Shown here: one piece after another, positions 12,263 through 24,208 of the stretch | How the letters are laid out: each line of letters begins with the position of its first letter | How positions within the stretch are numbered: the first letter of the stretch is position 1 | Assembly: GCA_958496175.1 (NCBI GenBank) | Contig: OY292277.1 | Span: 51,533,050 to 51,597,049 of the forward strand | DNA: 64,000 nucleotides | From: Sisyra terminalis | Lineage: Eukaryota; Arthropoda; Insecta; Neuroptera; Sisyridae | Direction of reading: 5' to 3' | The notes under the pieces: generated by a model | Databases searched by the model: none | Told to the model about the DNA's origin: nothing | Seen by the model: only the letters and a program-made list of their open reading frames with translations | Position numbers and translations under genes: made by a program

Positions 12263-12809
12263 AATAATATCAGAATCATGGATAATTGAAAATATAGTTA
12301 AATTAATTTAAACAATCATTGATTTGCGACGTTTTGTCTTTATTATTAAAACTTTGTCAAGCTCTGAAAGTATTACAATATGAACAACATTATAACAATA
12401 TTATTATAAACTGACCTCAACAATGTCTAAACAATTGTCAATTAAAAACTGTAAAACGAGTTTTAGCTTTCAAGTACGAGCTTTTAACAAGTCTAACAGC
12501 CAACTGTTTTTATCAAGCTCTGAAAGTATTAAAATATTTACAACTTTATAATAATATTCTTATAAACTGACCTCAATAATATTTAAACAATCTTTAACGA
12601 TTTTTTTTTATTTCCACTTAATTTGCACAATCTGCCTCTTGGTAATAATTGCAATTTGTCGTCTTGTCCTGCTCTTGAATTGGTTGTGTCCACCAACACA
12701 ACTCAATATTTAACAAAATTAAATAATTAATTTAACTTTATTTCGAATTACCCGTGATCCTGATATTATTATTGCTATTTATACTAGAATTGAACCTTAC
12801 ATAAAATGG
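12263..12809. mobile_element. 547-bp insertion with 12-bp target duplication, possibly Penelope-type
   Basis: The insertion is flanked by near-identical 12-mers: acttacatctat at 12251-12262 and acttaaatctat at 12810-12821. The other duplication copy (about 14682-14693) has the site only once. Inside are two imperfect direct repeats of about 85 bases (from about 12355 and 12511, each with 'caagctctgaaagtatta'). Between 12327 and 12345 the sequence 'gcgacgttttgtc' resembles, on the minus strand, the GAAACGTCGC end seen in the hammerhead-like elements elsewhere in this window. A long, imperfect target duplication suggests retroelement-type insertion. The assignment to Penelope-like elements is inference. 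Confidence 0.6.
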
Positions 12810-13142
12810 ACTTAAATCTATTTTTCTTAATTAAAATATTATCTTTGTAAATTTTTTAATATCTTTGTCCAAATTTTAGTATTTTTTTATCGCAAAAATA
12901 TAAAAAACATTAAACTGAAATAGTTTACATAGACTTGTATTAAATAAAGTTATTGTTCCATAAAATTTAAAGCTATTTCTAAAGCCCTTCTCCAGACATT
13001 CCTGTGCACAAGCTAGCATTAAATGTCTATGGTTGGTTCCCTCCATGAGTACCAGGACCTGAGCCATTTTCTATCACAGAACCATTCATATATGGGACCA
13101 AAATTTTCTATCAGTCTTCCCCTTTTATCTGTTTTCAAACTA

Positions 13143-14301
13143 TCTTATATATAAATTGGCTATCTTGCCGTGCGTCCGTGCAGAATATGCTATGCGCATG
13201 CGCTCTGTTATCCACACTTACGCATTCAAAACGTTGGTAAGGGTACTTACTCACTAATGTATTTATTTGTGAATACGTATATCTGATTTTCAGGCTTACA
13301 ATATGTGAAAGCCAAAAAACCTAATGCTCATTTATAAACTTAACTTAATCTTTTCAAATATATCTACTTATCAGAGTATAAATTTTTAAGCAGACCCTAA
13401 CTTTTTGTTTCTAATAATTAATCAACTTTGTTTTATATTAAGCAGTAATAACGGTTCGCTTTGAACGGACTTTGATTGATAATTAAATTTGAAATTTCGA
13501 TTGTTTATTAAACGTTATCCCTAACAAACTTTGCTTCCATTTTGCACTCTTTTAGGGGAAAAATTTTCAAAACCCCGTTCTTATTATATATTTGTATATC
13601 TGCATCGTATTTGGAAAACAATTTCCAAATTTAATCGACACAAATGTTCACTTATATTTGAAAATACAATGTAAAACGAAAAAAAATATTTCCTTCTTTA
13701 TTTTGATTATCATGGCTAAAAAGCAATTCGATTTCGCACATTTGGACGTTGTACATACAAAATTGTTGGAAATAGGTGGAAAGCGTGGAAGTAAATTCGA
13801 ATATTTTATTTATTTTCAATAACAATAATTGGTTTTCAAATTGTTCTAAATACCGAAGAAAAGTTAGTATGGAAGATTGTATATTTGAATTGACAGTGAA
13901 ATATATGGCACAAAATTGCTACCTTAATGCTTTTCAGCCGAATATATGATTACTCCAGATCACAACCATTGGTTCATAAAATAAAATAGAAGTTTAAAAA
14001 GTTTGATTGTTGAAAAACGAACCAAAATTTAAAATCACCCATTTGGTATAAGTACCACATAAGTATTAAACTTTCATACTAATTTAGTGAAATGACGTTA
14101 TTTAAAATGTTGTTATTAAAATGATATAAAAAAAACGCTTATATTTTATTTCTTAATATAATTTTAGATAAACTGCTTTTTATATTAACACTTTGATTAT
14201 TAAATTTAAAATTTCGATTGTTGATTAACTTTACATTATCTCATATTAAACATTTTATTGAGATAAAACCTTTAGTTGCGAATGCAACGGGCAACTACTA
14301 G
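13143..14301 (+). mobile_element. Non-autonomous Helitron (1159 bp)
   Basis: The element starts 'TCTTATATATAAATTGGC' immediately after an A (13142) and ends CTAG immediately before a T (14302), the canonical Helitron insertion between A and T. Ten bases before the terminal CTAG is a perfect hairpin, GTTGC-gaat-GCAAC (14275-14288), as in Helitron 3' ends. The matching site in the uninterrupted duplication copy (about 15028-15032) has no element. No Rep/helicase coding sequence is present. Related internal sequence occurs at about 41219-42290 and in a minus-strand 5' fragment at about 52315-52650. The 76-codon ORF at 13592-13822 is not recognisable. Confidence 0.93.
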
Positions 14302-15177
14302 TAATCACTAAGAAGAGTATACCAAACGAAAAGTCTTCATGTCAAAAGTTCATCCGCATTCGGTAGGCATTTATCCTCGCCTGCTCTAGAGCTTCCAGCT
14401 GTAGTGAAGAGCTTAAAAGTACCTTCAGAGCTTTCGTTCGTGACTTATTTTTTCTCAGCACTGCTTTTTTTATTATTAAGATGAAATTATTTCGTTATTT
14501 ATTCACTAGAAGTGACAAATTTTCATTTATAACTTGTCATATTAATGCATTCTGAACATATAAAAGTCTTAAAAAAATCTATACCATAAATTTAAACAGC
14601 GGTTACATTTTATCGGTTTATCAAACTAGGTTGCTAATTCAAATAAAATTTGCAAAATTTCTATATGTAAAACAAAACTTACATCTATTTTTCTTAATTA
14701 AAATATTATCTTTGTTCAATTTTCAATACTTTTGTCAAAGTTTTAGTATTTTTATATTAAAAAAACAGAGAATAGACGTTAAACTGAAATAGTTTTCCTA
14801 GACTTGTATAAAATTAATTTATTGTTCCATAAAATGTAAAGTTATCTTTAAAGCCTTTCGTCCGACGTTTCCGAGCTCAAGCTAGCATTGCATATTTTTG
14901 CTAAGCTCCTTCCAAACCATGATTCCTTCCATGAATACCAGGACATGAGTCATTTTCTATCACAGAACCATTCGTATATATAACCAAAATTTCTTATCAA
15001 ATTCTTCCCATTTCTTCTGGTATCAAACTATTATCACTAAGAAAATTTTGTCAAACGAAAAGTCTCCATTTCAAAAATTCATCCGCATTTGGTAGGCACT
15101 TAACCCCGCCTGCTCTAGAGCTTCCAGCAGTAGTGAAGAGCTTAAAAGTACCTACAGAGCTTCCGTTAGTGACTTCC

Positions 15178-15501
15178 TCATAGCTCCCTATCAGTCTGGT
15201 AATCTAATGGGATTAAAAAGAAATTATGTACTTTAAACTTTGCATTAAAAACCCGAACCTAATATTCAAACATACGCACTTTACAACTCGTCAAAATGAA
15301 CGATGCAGTTCATTTGAAGTGTTCAGTTTTGGAAAATCATAACGATGGTGATTTCCTCCATAATAATGTAGAGCTTTACATATCTTTGATCCTTCGCCAA
15401 AAATATAGCCTAATATATAGCCTAGATCTTTCACCTGCAGATTACCATTTATTGAGTTCCGTGCAGAGCTTCTAAAATGGTAAAATTTTAATTACTCTGA
15501 A
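15178..15501. other. Short unique AT-rich spacer
   Basis: No recognisable feature except the 8 bases at its right edge (15494-15501), which are the target duplication of the following hAT element. Confidence 0.5.
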
Positions 15502-16212
15502 CAGTGGCGTAGCTAGATAACCAAGGGCCCTGGGGCAAATTAAAAAATGGGGCCCCACTGCTATGTAAACTGATAAGGTTTTTATCAAATAAAAATATGA
15601 AATATACAAATACTTTAAAAATGCTAAGCTACTTAGGCTCTTTTTTGTGCACTGCAGAGCAGGTAATAAAAATATTAAACAGTAACAACATAAATTACAA
15701 TTAATACTTGGTGTAGGTTTGGCTAATAAAACGAAATTGAGAAGACTTAAGGGTTTATGAAATAAAGGTCGGGCCTACCAACTGACTAAATAACAATTAT
15801 ATTTACAATTTTTTCTTAGCTTTAGCTTTCGCAAAAGTATCAATGACTTCGTTTAAATCCAGGCTTGATGCGGTTTTGTTTTCAATTGCTATTAGCGATA
15901 AATGTCGGAGTCGAATTTGGCCCATATTATTTCTTAAATAATTTTTAATTATTTTTAATTTGCTAAATGACCTTTTAGCTGCTGCAGAAGTGACAGAAGT
16001 TGTAAAAAAATAATAATATCGCTGTAAATAGTTTCGTTAGGTCGTATTCTAGTACTCCATATTTGCTCATTATTTCGTTACATAATTGGTGAACTTCCAA
16101 CTGAATTTCCAAAAGTTCAGTTCGATCAAGATTTCTGGTAAGGATTCGAGGGCCCTGAGCTTGAGGGCCCCATGGCACTGCCCCGCCTAGCCTCTAGGTA
16201 GCTACGCCACTG
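15502..16212. mobile_element. hAT-family transposon derivative, 711 bp (copy 1)
   Basis: Termini are CAGTGGCGTAGCTA at the left and its reverse complement, TAGCTACGCCACTG, at the right. The flanking 8-bp duplication is actctgaa (15494-15501) and actctgat (16213-16220), with one mismatch. Both features are typical of hAT elements. The interior holds a broken C-terminal transposase fragment on the minus strand. The element has exactly the same length as the copy at 34925-35635, so both probably descend from one deletion derivative moved by a transposase supplied in trans. Confidence 0.93.
15810..16165 (-). pseudogene. hAT transposase C-terminal dimerisation-domain remnant
   Basis: The minus-strand frame ending at 15975 reads 'RTELLEIQLEVHQLCNEIM', followed by 'KYGVLEYDLTKLFTAILL', and then loses frame. 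The continuation is recognisable down to about 15810 by comparison with the open copy at 38724-39077 (a TTAERSFSKLK-type block, then NYLRNNMGQ and IAIENK). This is the C-terminal hAT dimerisation region. The DDE catalytic core is absent from the element, so it cannot encode its own transposase. Confidence 0.8.
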
Positions 16213-16220
16213 ACTCTGAT

Positions 16221-17854
16221 TATATCAAAGAGATTTAATTCAATTTTTCAATAGTTAGAACCGGAAATTTTTGTGAACATTATTATGAGATTGCGGAAAC
16301 GATAGGAAAAGGTCATCTTTAAAAATATATGGTATCTTATAGAAAAAATTATAAATATTTTTAATCTACTAATAATTTTCCTTCTGGCTTAAAATCCTCA
16401 ATAACTTTGTTACCAAATCATACATACCTGACCAATCATACATACATACTTGTCCTTTATTTTGAAAATTTAAGTTCGAAAAAACTTTTTTTTCTGATCG
16501 TAGTCTAAAGGAATTCGATAAAATCTTTTACAGCAAATATCTGAAACAGGTTTTTAAAGTATATAAACAAAAAAAGTATATTCTCAAAGAATTAACTTAG
16601 GCCCTAGAAGAATTTCTTTATGCAACTCACATTACCATAGTGCATTGGGGACTTCAAAATGATTTTTTTCTTTGACAATGATTAATTGACAGTTGAAAAT
16701 ATCGTGAAAAGCCATCTAGAAAATGTTTTTTTTTAACTTTTTTGCATTTAAATTCATCCTCTTACAAAAAAAAGGGAAATTCTAATATTTACGAAATTTA
16801 GTCGAAAGAATTTTTTCTTTAACATTGTTTAATACTTTTTCCATTCTGAAATACTAAAAAAATGATGAAAAAATTTTTTATTGACTAATGAAAATGAAAA
16901 GAAATCACCAGGTATTTTGCCAAGAAAAATAGATATAGAAAATTGAAGAATAATATTCGTATCATGCAGCAAACGGTACAAAGTTGGCATCCGAATCTGT
17001 CTATTAGCCGACGATGTTGTTCCATGTGGGAAAATGGCAAATTAAACTCATTACCGCCAGTGGCGATCGGCAAAGTTCCAACTGTCCTCTCCCAATAATT
17101 TTTCCAATACCAACCACTTTTACTAGATTTATCACTTGACATTCACACAATGCATTGTTCGGAATTACAAAGCGATTATTTTCAATAAAAACATTATCAT
17201 TATATGAGGAAATATGTCTGGCACATAAAGATAACGTAAATGTGAGTAAATAAACGGAAAAATAAGAGCCGTATTTTCCTCTTTCATATAATATCCTACA
17301 TGTACGTGAGAGCCTCAACCCCTTTTTGCCAGCCATAACTGATGTAATAAAATACTATTTCCGTCAATATTTTTCACTCCATTGACGAAGACGCTCTCGA
17401 AACCGTTTCCATTTTCTCGCTAAAGTCGATTTGGGATTCGCAGCGGATCTCGCGCAAAAAGAAACACCCAAGCTAATATTATTAATTTCTTATCCGTTAT
17501 TGTGGTTTAAAATTGCAAACAGCAAAGTTTTATGTGCTTGGTAAAATCTAATTTCCCCGATGAATAACAACAGTTGCCGCTTTTAAGATGGAATGTGTCG
17601 TATAAATAAAATTTGATTCATTTCAAATAAAAAGCAAAGAAATTACAATGGGTTTTATGCAAAAATGCATTAGGTGTTCTTGGATGAAAATGGTTGAGTT
17701 GAAAATGCAACTTTTATATATATTTTTTGTTACAGAATCTAAAGCTATTAAATATATTAGGGAAATCTAAGAAATAATCTTTTAAATTTCATAATTTATG
17801 TGTGTAATTTAATGATTTTAAAAAAAATGATTTCTGCCTTGATATTTACCAGAC
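16221..17854. other. Intergenic DNA, no supported gene
   Basis: AT-rich, with a somewhat less AT-rich patch at about 16960-17460. Two overlapping minus-strand ORFs occur there (85 codons at 16885-17142 and 110 codons at 17004-17336). Neither has a recognisable domain and their overlap in different frames argues for chance. No transposon termini were found. Confidence 0.45.
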
Positions 17855-18037
17855 TTAGGCCCGGTATTTTCACATCTAGATGGTGACATTTATCTTCCAA
17901 GTAAAAATTTAACCGGAAAATAGAGAAAACATGCGTATTTTCACATAAAAATAGTCATATCTTCAGGATATAATTCACTGTCTCCTAGATCATTTATTCA
18001 GTACTCAGACTTCCAAATAGTCTTTTTATTTAATAGA

Positions 18038-20659
18038 CTAGCTAAACCCGGCAGACGTCCTGCCAGCCAATAGTTGTAAATAGATAAATTGAATTCAGAA
18101 AAAAAAGCTTGAGAATTATAAAATCACCTCCCTTATCAACCCGCAGCATCCCTCGCCGTACCAATTATAACTCACCTTCAATATATACATTAATCAATTA
18201 CGTTTTGAGGACCTGTACCTCTAAAAATCACTATAAGATCATAACAATGAATTATTGACAGTTAACGGCTATTGTATTGACCGTTGAAAAAGCCGTTTTT
18301 TTGGGATCACAGGTACATTACTGACGCAAGGAAAGATAAAAACAATCATTAAAGCGGATTATATATCGTGACCAAATTTGAGCTAAATCGATGCAAAACT
18401 TTTTGAGTTTTTGATATCTACATAAACCATCAAAACAATTCTATATAAGTAGATAAAACATAGATAATTCATTGTTTATTTAAATCAGAGATTGTCAGAG
18501 GTGGCCAACCCACGAGATGCATCAGACTTTTATAAAATGTATACATTTTATAATGGTGAAAATACTGGTGAAAATAAATATATTATAAATGTTTACAGTG
18601 TATCTAAATTTAGTATGGAGAATTTGAGATATAACTTTAATGGTGGCCCGCGGAGATATGATGCATTTCCGAAGCGACCCGCAATACAATTTAGGTTGGC
18701 CACTCCTGATTTAAAATATGCTGATTGTTTGATATCTTAAAAAAGAACATAGATATTCAATTAAAGAATACAATTTATATCCAATTAATGGATGTCCATT
18801 TAATTACTTTAATCGGGCTTCTTCTAAATGCAACTTTTATTATTAATAATTAAACGTAAATAGGCAACCTTTTCTACCGAAGAAAAATTACTTGAACTTA
18901 GTTACAAAAAAAAAAAAAAAAAAAAAAAATCTTATTTTGATTAGTTACAAAGTTTCTATCAAATCAGTAAAGCTGTCTTTAAATTGGAACCATAAGTAAA
19001 ATCAGAATAAAATATTGGTACAATTATTTAAATTGGACATGTTTACGACCTTTATACTTATTTTTGGCAAAACACGTCTTAGATGTACCTGAAAACAAAA
19101 TATTATCAAAATCAATAAACCTGTTATTGAATCATACGACAGAATGCAGGTAGGCAGAAATTTACGTTCGAATTATCGACCTTTGATCCATAATCATCAA
19201 TATTGTGACCAAAACCGATTTAATTTCAAGCTGGTGTGAAAATGCAAACGATTCTCTACCTGCTATCAGCGGGTGGTATAAAATAGCATAGTAAAAGCTT
19301 GAAGGCCAAAATGTGTGAAAAAGGTAGAATCAAAGGTGTAATTTTTGGATTCGGAAAGTGGTGTTAATGTATTTATAATTGACAACAAATAGTAAATACC
19401 TCAAACCGGCTCAGATTCCTTAAATGACATATTTAAAGCTGACATTCTCTTATTTTGGCCTTCAAGCCTTTTATTATGTTATTTCATATAAATAGTTGAG
19501 TATATGCTTGAATTTTTCGTATATATAGTTTAATATTTTAAATGTGTTTACAAACAAACCAAATTACATTTCACGGTTTCATTAAATTCTTTTGTGTATT
19601 GTAATTATATTAAAGACATTAAAAATAAAGCGTTTTACCAATTGCCTGCGTTACGATTGATATGTACTTGATTATGTAATATGCAAACATTTTTTTTATC
19701 AAATATCAGAGGACCCGGTTAACTTCGTTCCACCTAAAATTGAATTGCGAAAATTAATTGATATCGGTAATATTGCTATATTTTTAATTATTAAATTACT
19801 AATAATAACAGTAATTATTAACAATTAAATTAATATAAATTGCATTTTACTCATGTAAATCTACATCCTAAAAAACAGTAAGCATGTTAAAACTCATATG
19901 CATACGAAAAATCCTTAAATTCTTACCTATATATGATTTTAAAGACATACATAGATATTTCTAAACATATTTTTGTATTTGTCCTTCAAAATTGAATTCT
20001 TTTTTTGGGCAATTCGATCCAAAGATCGCTATTGATCAGGGACTGGAAGCTTATCGGAAATATTCCTGTTTTCTTTAGTATTTCCTTAAACATATTTGTT
20101 TTATGGGCGAAACGACATCATTTGTAAAGTACTATTTAGTTTTAAAATATTGGCCAAGGAGTTTCTACAATTATTTCCTATCCCATAAACTAATGAGCAT
20201 AATTTTTCTAGTGATGGGACCAATTGGCAAATTTACTTTTTCACTAGCACAACATAACCCAGTAGATTCACCGCTGTATTTTAACGCCTTATAATATTGG
20301 CAAAATTATTGTCATTTCCCCAATTGTTCCATATTACAATAAATATTAAGTTAAATATGTAAGTAACACATAAATTAAATAAAATAAAAATGGCAAATTA
20401 AAACGTTGTTAAGTGTTTTTCAAAATAAATCACAAGCATCAATGATTACAAATGGTATATAGGCAAGTAAGCGTAAAAATTTCCAGAAGATATCCAGGGA
20501 CATCTTAATCTTCTAGAGGTATAAAATATACTTTATATCGGATTCCCATGCCTACCGAATATACATAGAAAATTTCATGAAAATTGGTTCAGCCGTTCTT
20601 GAGTTCTAAATAGTGTAACTAACACGACTTTCTGTTATATATATAAATATATATAGAGA
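18038..20659 (-). mobile_element. Non-autonomous Helitron A (2.6 kb)
   Basis: On the minus strand the element begins TCTCTATATATA at about 20659 next to a host A and ends CTAG at 18038, followed by a host T (complement of a18037). Eight bases before the CTAG is a perfect hairpin GGCAG-gacgt-CTGCC (about 18050-18064). It shares long homology with Helitron B (29251-32227), including the 3' 'CCGGGTTTAGCTAG' end and the 5' 'AAGTCGTGTTAGTTACACTA' segment. No Rep/helicase ORF is present. The ORFs at 18492-18740 and 20103-20294 are unrecognised; the first is not preserved in Helitron B. Confidence 0.9.
18906..18929. repeat. A(24) homopolymer
   Basis: An uninterrupted run of 24 A lies within Helitron A. 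It could be a mononucleotide expansion or the tail of a tiny retrotransposed insert. No duplicated flank was found. Confidence 0.9.
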
Positions 20660-20922
20660 TAGAACCATAGAACATACATCGCCTTTTTATTGTTTCTCAT
20701 TATAGTAAGTGCTGTAATATGTAAGCGAAAAAATTATATTACGAAATTGCAAGAATTTTCTTCCTATTTGGAGATTTACGAATTTATTAGGTAAATATAT
20801 TGGTGTATATTATCTATGTGTAAACTAAATAAGCATCAATTTCGTGTAATGATACATAAACAATATTAATCAGTTACTTTGTTGATATATTACAGTTATA
20901 AATAAAAGTGGAAACAATTACT

Positions 20923-21311
20923 ATGGATGATTTGGAATTGCTCAATGACTCTGAGGAAGAATTGATTCAACTTATAGAAATTGTAAATCCTGAACAACAA
21001 TATAATGTATGGCCAAGAATTGATCATTTTAAGAAATGGACAGACCAATAATTTTTCCGAAGATTTCATTTTTCAAAACTAACGATCGAATTTATATTAT
21101 TACAAATTGAAGAAAAATGTGCAGTACTATACAATATAGCGATAGACCGAATGGAAGAAAATTTTGACACCGATGAGAATTCGGACATGGAAGACAATAT
21201 TCTTCCAGAAGAACAGGAAAGAAATGTTGAAATTCATAATGATTTTTCTGCAGACCTTTTATTGAGTATTTTAGGAATTTATTGCATCAATAAAACGTTT
21301 AACAAGAAATA
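20923..21311 (+). pseudogene. Harbinger (HARBI1-like) transposase, internally deleted and with a nonsense codon
   Basis: From ATG at 20923 the frame reads an acidic N-terminus (MDDLELLNDSEEELIQLIE), then 'HFKKWTDQ', a TAA stop at 21049-21051, and continues in frame with 'FFRRFHFSKLTIEFILLQI'. This matches the N-terminal helix-turn-helix-like block of Harbinger transposases (F-R-x-R-F-x-x-S-K). It then joins directly to 'CAVLYNIAIDRMEENFD' and an acidic tail, the normal C-terminal end (the LHNIAI block). The whole DDE catalytic core between these blocks is missing. The single stop appears to be a point mutation. The product cannot be catalytic; the element probably moved using a transposase from elsewhere. 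Confidence 0.88.
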
Positions 21312-21964
21312 ATAGAATAAATATATATTTGTATTATGAAAATAAAAATGTGCTATTTAATACAAGTTGTATAAAATAATGCATTTTTTAGTTGTTTTTT
21401 CTTAATAGAAATTTCAATATCTATAAGTTTCATGTTTTTACAATTTATTTCTTCTGCCCTCTTATCTTCTTGACTAACATTATGAATTTGATTCATTAAA
21501 AGTTCGGTTCTAAGGTCTTAAATTTTATCTAATTTTTATAATTCAACAAATGGACTTCTTCATTATTGAAATTCGGAGCTGGGGTTCGTTTTTTCTTAAC
21601 TTTGTTAGACTTTAAATTATATGTTATTAATTTGCAGAACGACTATTTTTATATTTCAAATTCAGTATAAGAGACAACTATAAAACTTTATTTTTTTACA
21701 CAAGAATGGTGCCTCTTTCTAATGCCTGTGATATCGCAATCAATTTTTCTTTGTTTATGAATATATTGTTTCCTACACTGGCTTATCTATAAACTGTTAT
21801 TACTGTTCTATTCTTTTTTATAAGATACCATGCAAATAACTAACCGGAGGTTTGTTTTGGTTGAAAATACAGTTTTGATTTATCTCACAGATATTTTTTT
21901 TTCTAATAGATAACTATCATGGAGATAAAGTCTACCTATACTGAAGTGAAAATACCGGGCCTTA

Positions 21965-23503
21965 ATAATATAAGTTAATATTAAATAGTTTTTATTATCA
22001 ATAACATTTCAGACTATCAAAAATAATTACTTCTTAAATTAGTTAAAATTAATCTTATAAATGAAATATAAAGCAAATTTTACGGACCTAAAGAAAAAAG
22101 TAAAGATTTATTCGAAATAAAAGTTCCAATTGGAAATTTTATACCAGAGTTATTGCATCTATTACCGAATTCCAATCTCCAAACCATTTCAGCCGTTTCT
22201 TCCACATCATATAAATTTTCATTTCGTTTTCGAAAATGTAACGACGAGAAAGTGAGAACCACCATTAACCTAAGCGTCATTTGTACCAATTTGGATGGAA
22301 TTAAGGAAGCCAATACGGACACAAGTCTATCAAGATATATGTGCTCACATTCCCCTTACTTTAAATCAATCACCTCCTTGATTGAATCTAAAAAGGTGTG
22401 TAAACAAAAAATCAATACTCCAACAACAACCTGTACCAAACCCGAAACATTTTCGTTGCAATTACCCCGAAAAAAAGACGTCGTTACCCGGCAAAATTCA
22501 AATTTCAGCAAGTTTGAAATAAAAATGAAATTTAATCAATTTGAATGTCGAACATAAAACGAAAAATGCACAAGTCTTGTACGTGTTCGTTTCTTAAACT
22601 GTCATGATATACTTATATATAAAAATTTATTCACCAGTTCAACACATCTGACACGCCATCCATAACGGGGACTCCCCATTTTTCCTGTTTTTCCCGCCTT
22701 TCCTCATAAACCCAAAGCCTTTCTTTATCGTACCATCGGACCATCGGAGACATGCTCCCGAATGAGACAAAACACATCTCCGCACATATGAAACTGGAGA
22801 TTATAATATAAAAGAAAGATGTCCCTATCCGATGCGTCGCGACCCCTCTTCCCGATTCCAACAAAAGGGAAACATAAAAAATGACATCTTTCTTCTTCAG
22901 TCACACAAAAAGATAATACGGAAATGCCCAACATCAAACCTTATACTTTCTCACCGTTCTCCAAACACTTTACACCCAAAAGTGAAATTGATCAAGCAAA
23001 AATAAACCGAAAACCCTCATTAAATCTACAAATAAATCAATCGGTTTCAGTGCTAATCATAAATCAATTATTTTATCAAACATCTTTTTTCCAAACAGAA
23101 CCCATCAATATATTTACTTCCTACACTTTCGATGTGCCTACAGCTAATATATTCGTTGAGAATCAATCAACTTGAAATTCGGCACTATCATTTTTCTTTG
23201 CGTATTATTTTCGTTTTAGACGCCCAATTTTCCACCCGTTTCTTTCGTCGAAACTATTTTTTTCGTCAGACTTTCGATTTCAAATGAAAAATTAAAGAAG
23301 ATAAATGGCCGATGGAATTGCGAGGCAAAAAAGACATTTATTAATTGATGGTGGTTAATCAAATTTGTTGATTGAATAGAAAGAATTTTTTCTTGAATAT
23401 TGATGTTGGTGAATTTTATTGAGTGGTTTCAATGTAAGTAGTGAATACTAGAGAATTGGGCCATGCGTTTATGGAACGTAGAATCTGAAACAATATAAAT
23501 ATA
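21965..23503. other. Intergenic DNA with a balanced-composition island (22080-22920)
   Basis: The island is much less AT-rich than its surroundings. It contains a 134-codon plus-strand ORF (22153-22557), rich in Ser, Thr, Lys and Asn, with a shorter ORF on the opposite strand. I recognise no domain, signal peptide or membrane segment, and the start context is ordinary. It may be a regulatory element or a lineage-specific exon; I do not call it a gene. Other ORFs at 22631-23175 are short and overlapping, so probably chance. Confidence 0.4.
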
Positions 23504-24208
23504 AATAAATACTATTATTTATGTATTAAATTTAAAGTATAAACCCTATATATCACTAAATAAGGTAATTTTTTTAATTTAATTATTAAGTGTACATTTG
23601 ACTGATCAAAAAAAATGATGAATTTTTTTATCCTTAATTATATCGAACATATTGTTGGGAAAGTCATAAATTTTAAAATATACAACGAGTTCGATGGAAT
23701 TCAAAAATATTTGCTAGAAATTTGTCCCTTCTCATATTCTTAAATCCTTTTTCTATTGATTCTAAATGTTTTGAACCTTCAAATATAGGAGATTAACAGT
23801 CTAACCCCCGAAAAAAATGCGTATTGAATGACCTGAAACGTCGGGCAAAAATTTCAAACTAATTTTTTTCGAAGCACGTTTTTTAAATTGGCATTTTCTT
23901 CAAAAATTTTTAATTTCTTTAATCGAAAAGTTATTCACGACTTTAAGCGAACTAAAGAAAGAGGATTTTTGGTGAATGACTAATAGAATTAAATAATATT
24001 AGTTAAAAAATCACTGTTCTTTTTTTGTTGGAAAATTAAACAGTCTTTGTCAAAAATACAACAATCCATGTTTCTTAAATTCCTTATGTGATTCATTAGT
24101 TACACTTCTATAGATTACAAAGCTTTTTTTTCCATATTCAAATTTGATAGAAGTTATAGTGCGTGATATAGATCACCTCAAATACAATATATCTTGAGAG
24201 AATATCTA

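Larger units (their letters stand above)
12026..15177. repeat. Tandem duplication (~0.72-kb unit), first copy split by two insertions
   Basis: The unit begins with 'agcactgcttttttta' (about 12038 and 14458) and ends near 'gtgactt' (about 14445 and 15170). Copy 2 (14447-15177) is uninterrupted. Copy 1 is the same sequence broken by a 547-bp insertion (12263-12809) and a Helitron (13143-14301). Shared internal landmarks are 'cagcggttacattttatcgg' (about 12171 and 14596) and 'ttttctatcacagaaccatt' (about 13067 and 14953). The uninterrupted copy shows the empty site for both insertions. No coding potential is seen. Confidence 0.88.
17858..21961. mobile_element. PIF/Harbinger transposon interrupted by a Helitron
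   Basis: The termini are GGCCCGGTATTTTCAC at the left (17858) and its reverse complement GTGAAAATACCGGGCC at the right (ending 21961). They are flanked by the 3-bp duplication TTA (17855-17857 and 21962-21964), the target preference of PIF/Harbinger elements. A transposase remnant of the HARBI1 type lies inside at 20923-21311. Subtracting the nested Helitron (18038-20659) leaves about 1.48 kb, shorter than a full-length element, and the transposase is internally deleted. The Helitron inserted after the Harbinger, close to its left end. Confidence 0.92.

Noticed and set aside
17004..17336. 110-codon minus-strand ORF
   Set aside because: No domain, overlapped by a second ORF in another frame; consistent with chance in a less AT-rich patch.
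18492..18740. 82-codon ORF inside Helitron A
   Set aside because: Not preserved in the homologous Helitron B and without recognisable domain; not a Rep/helicase fragment.
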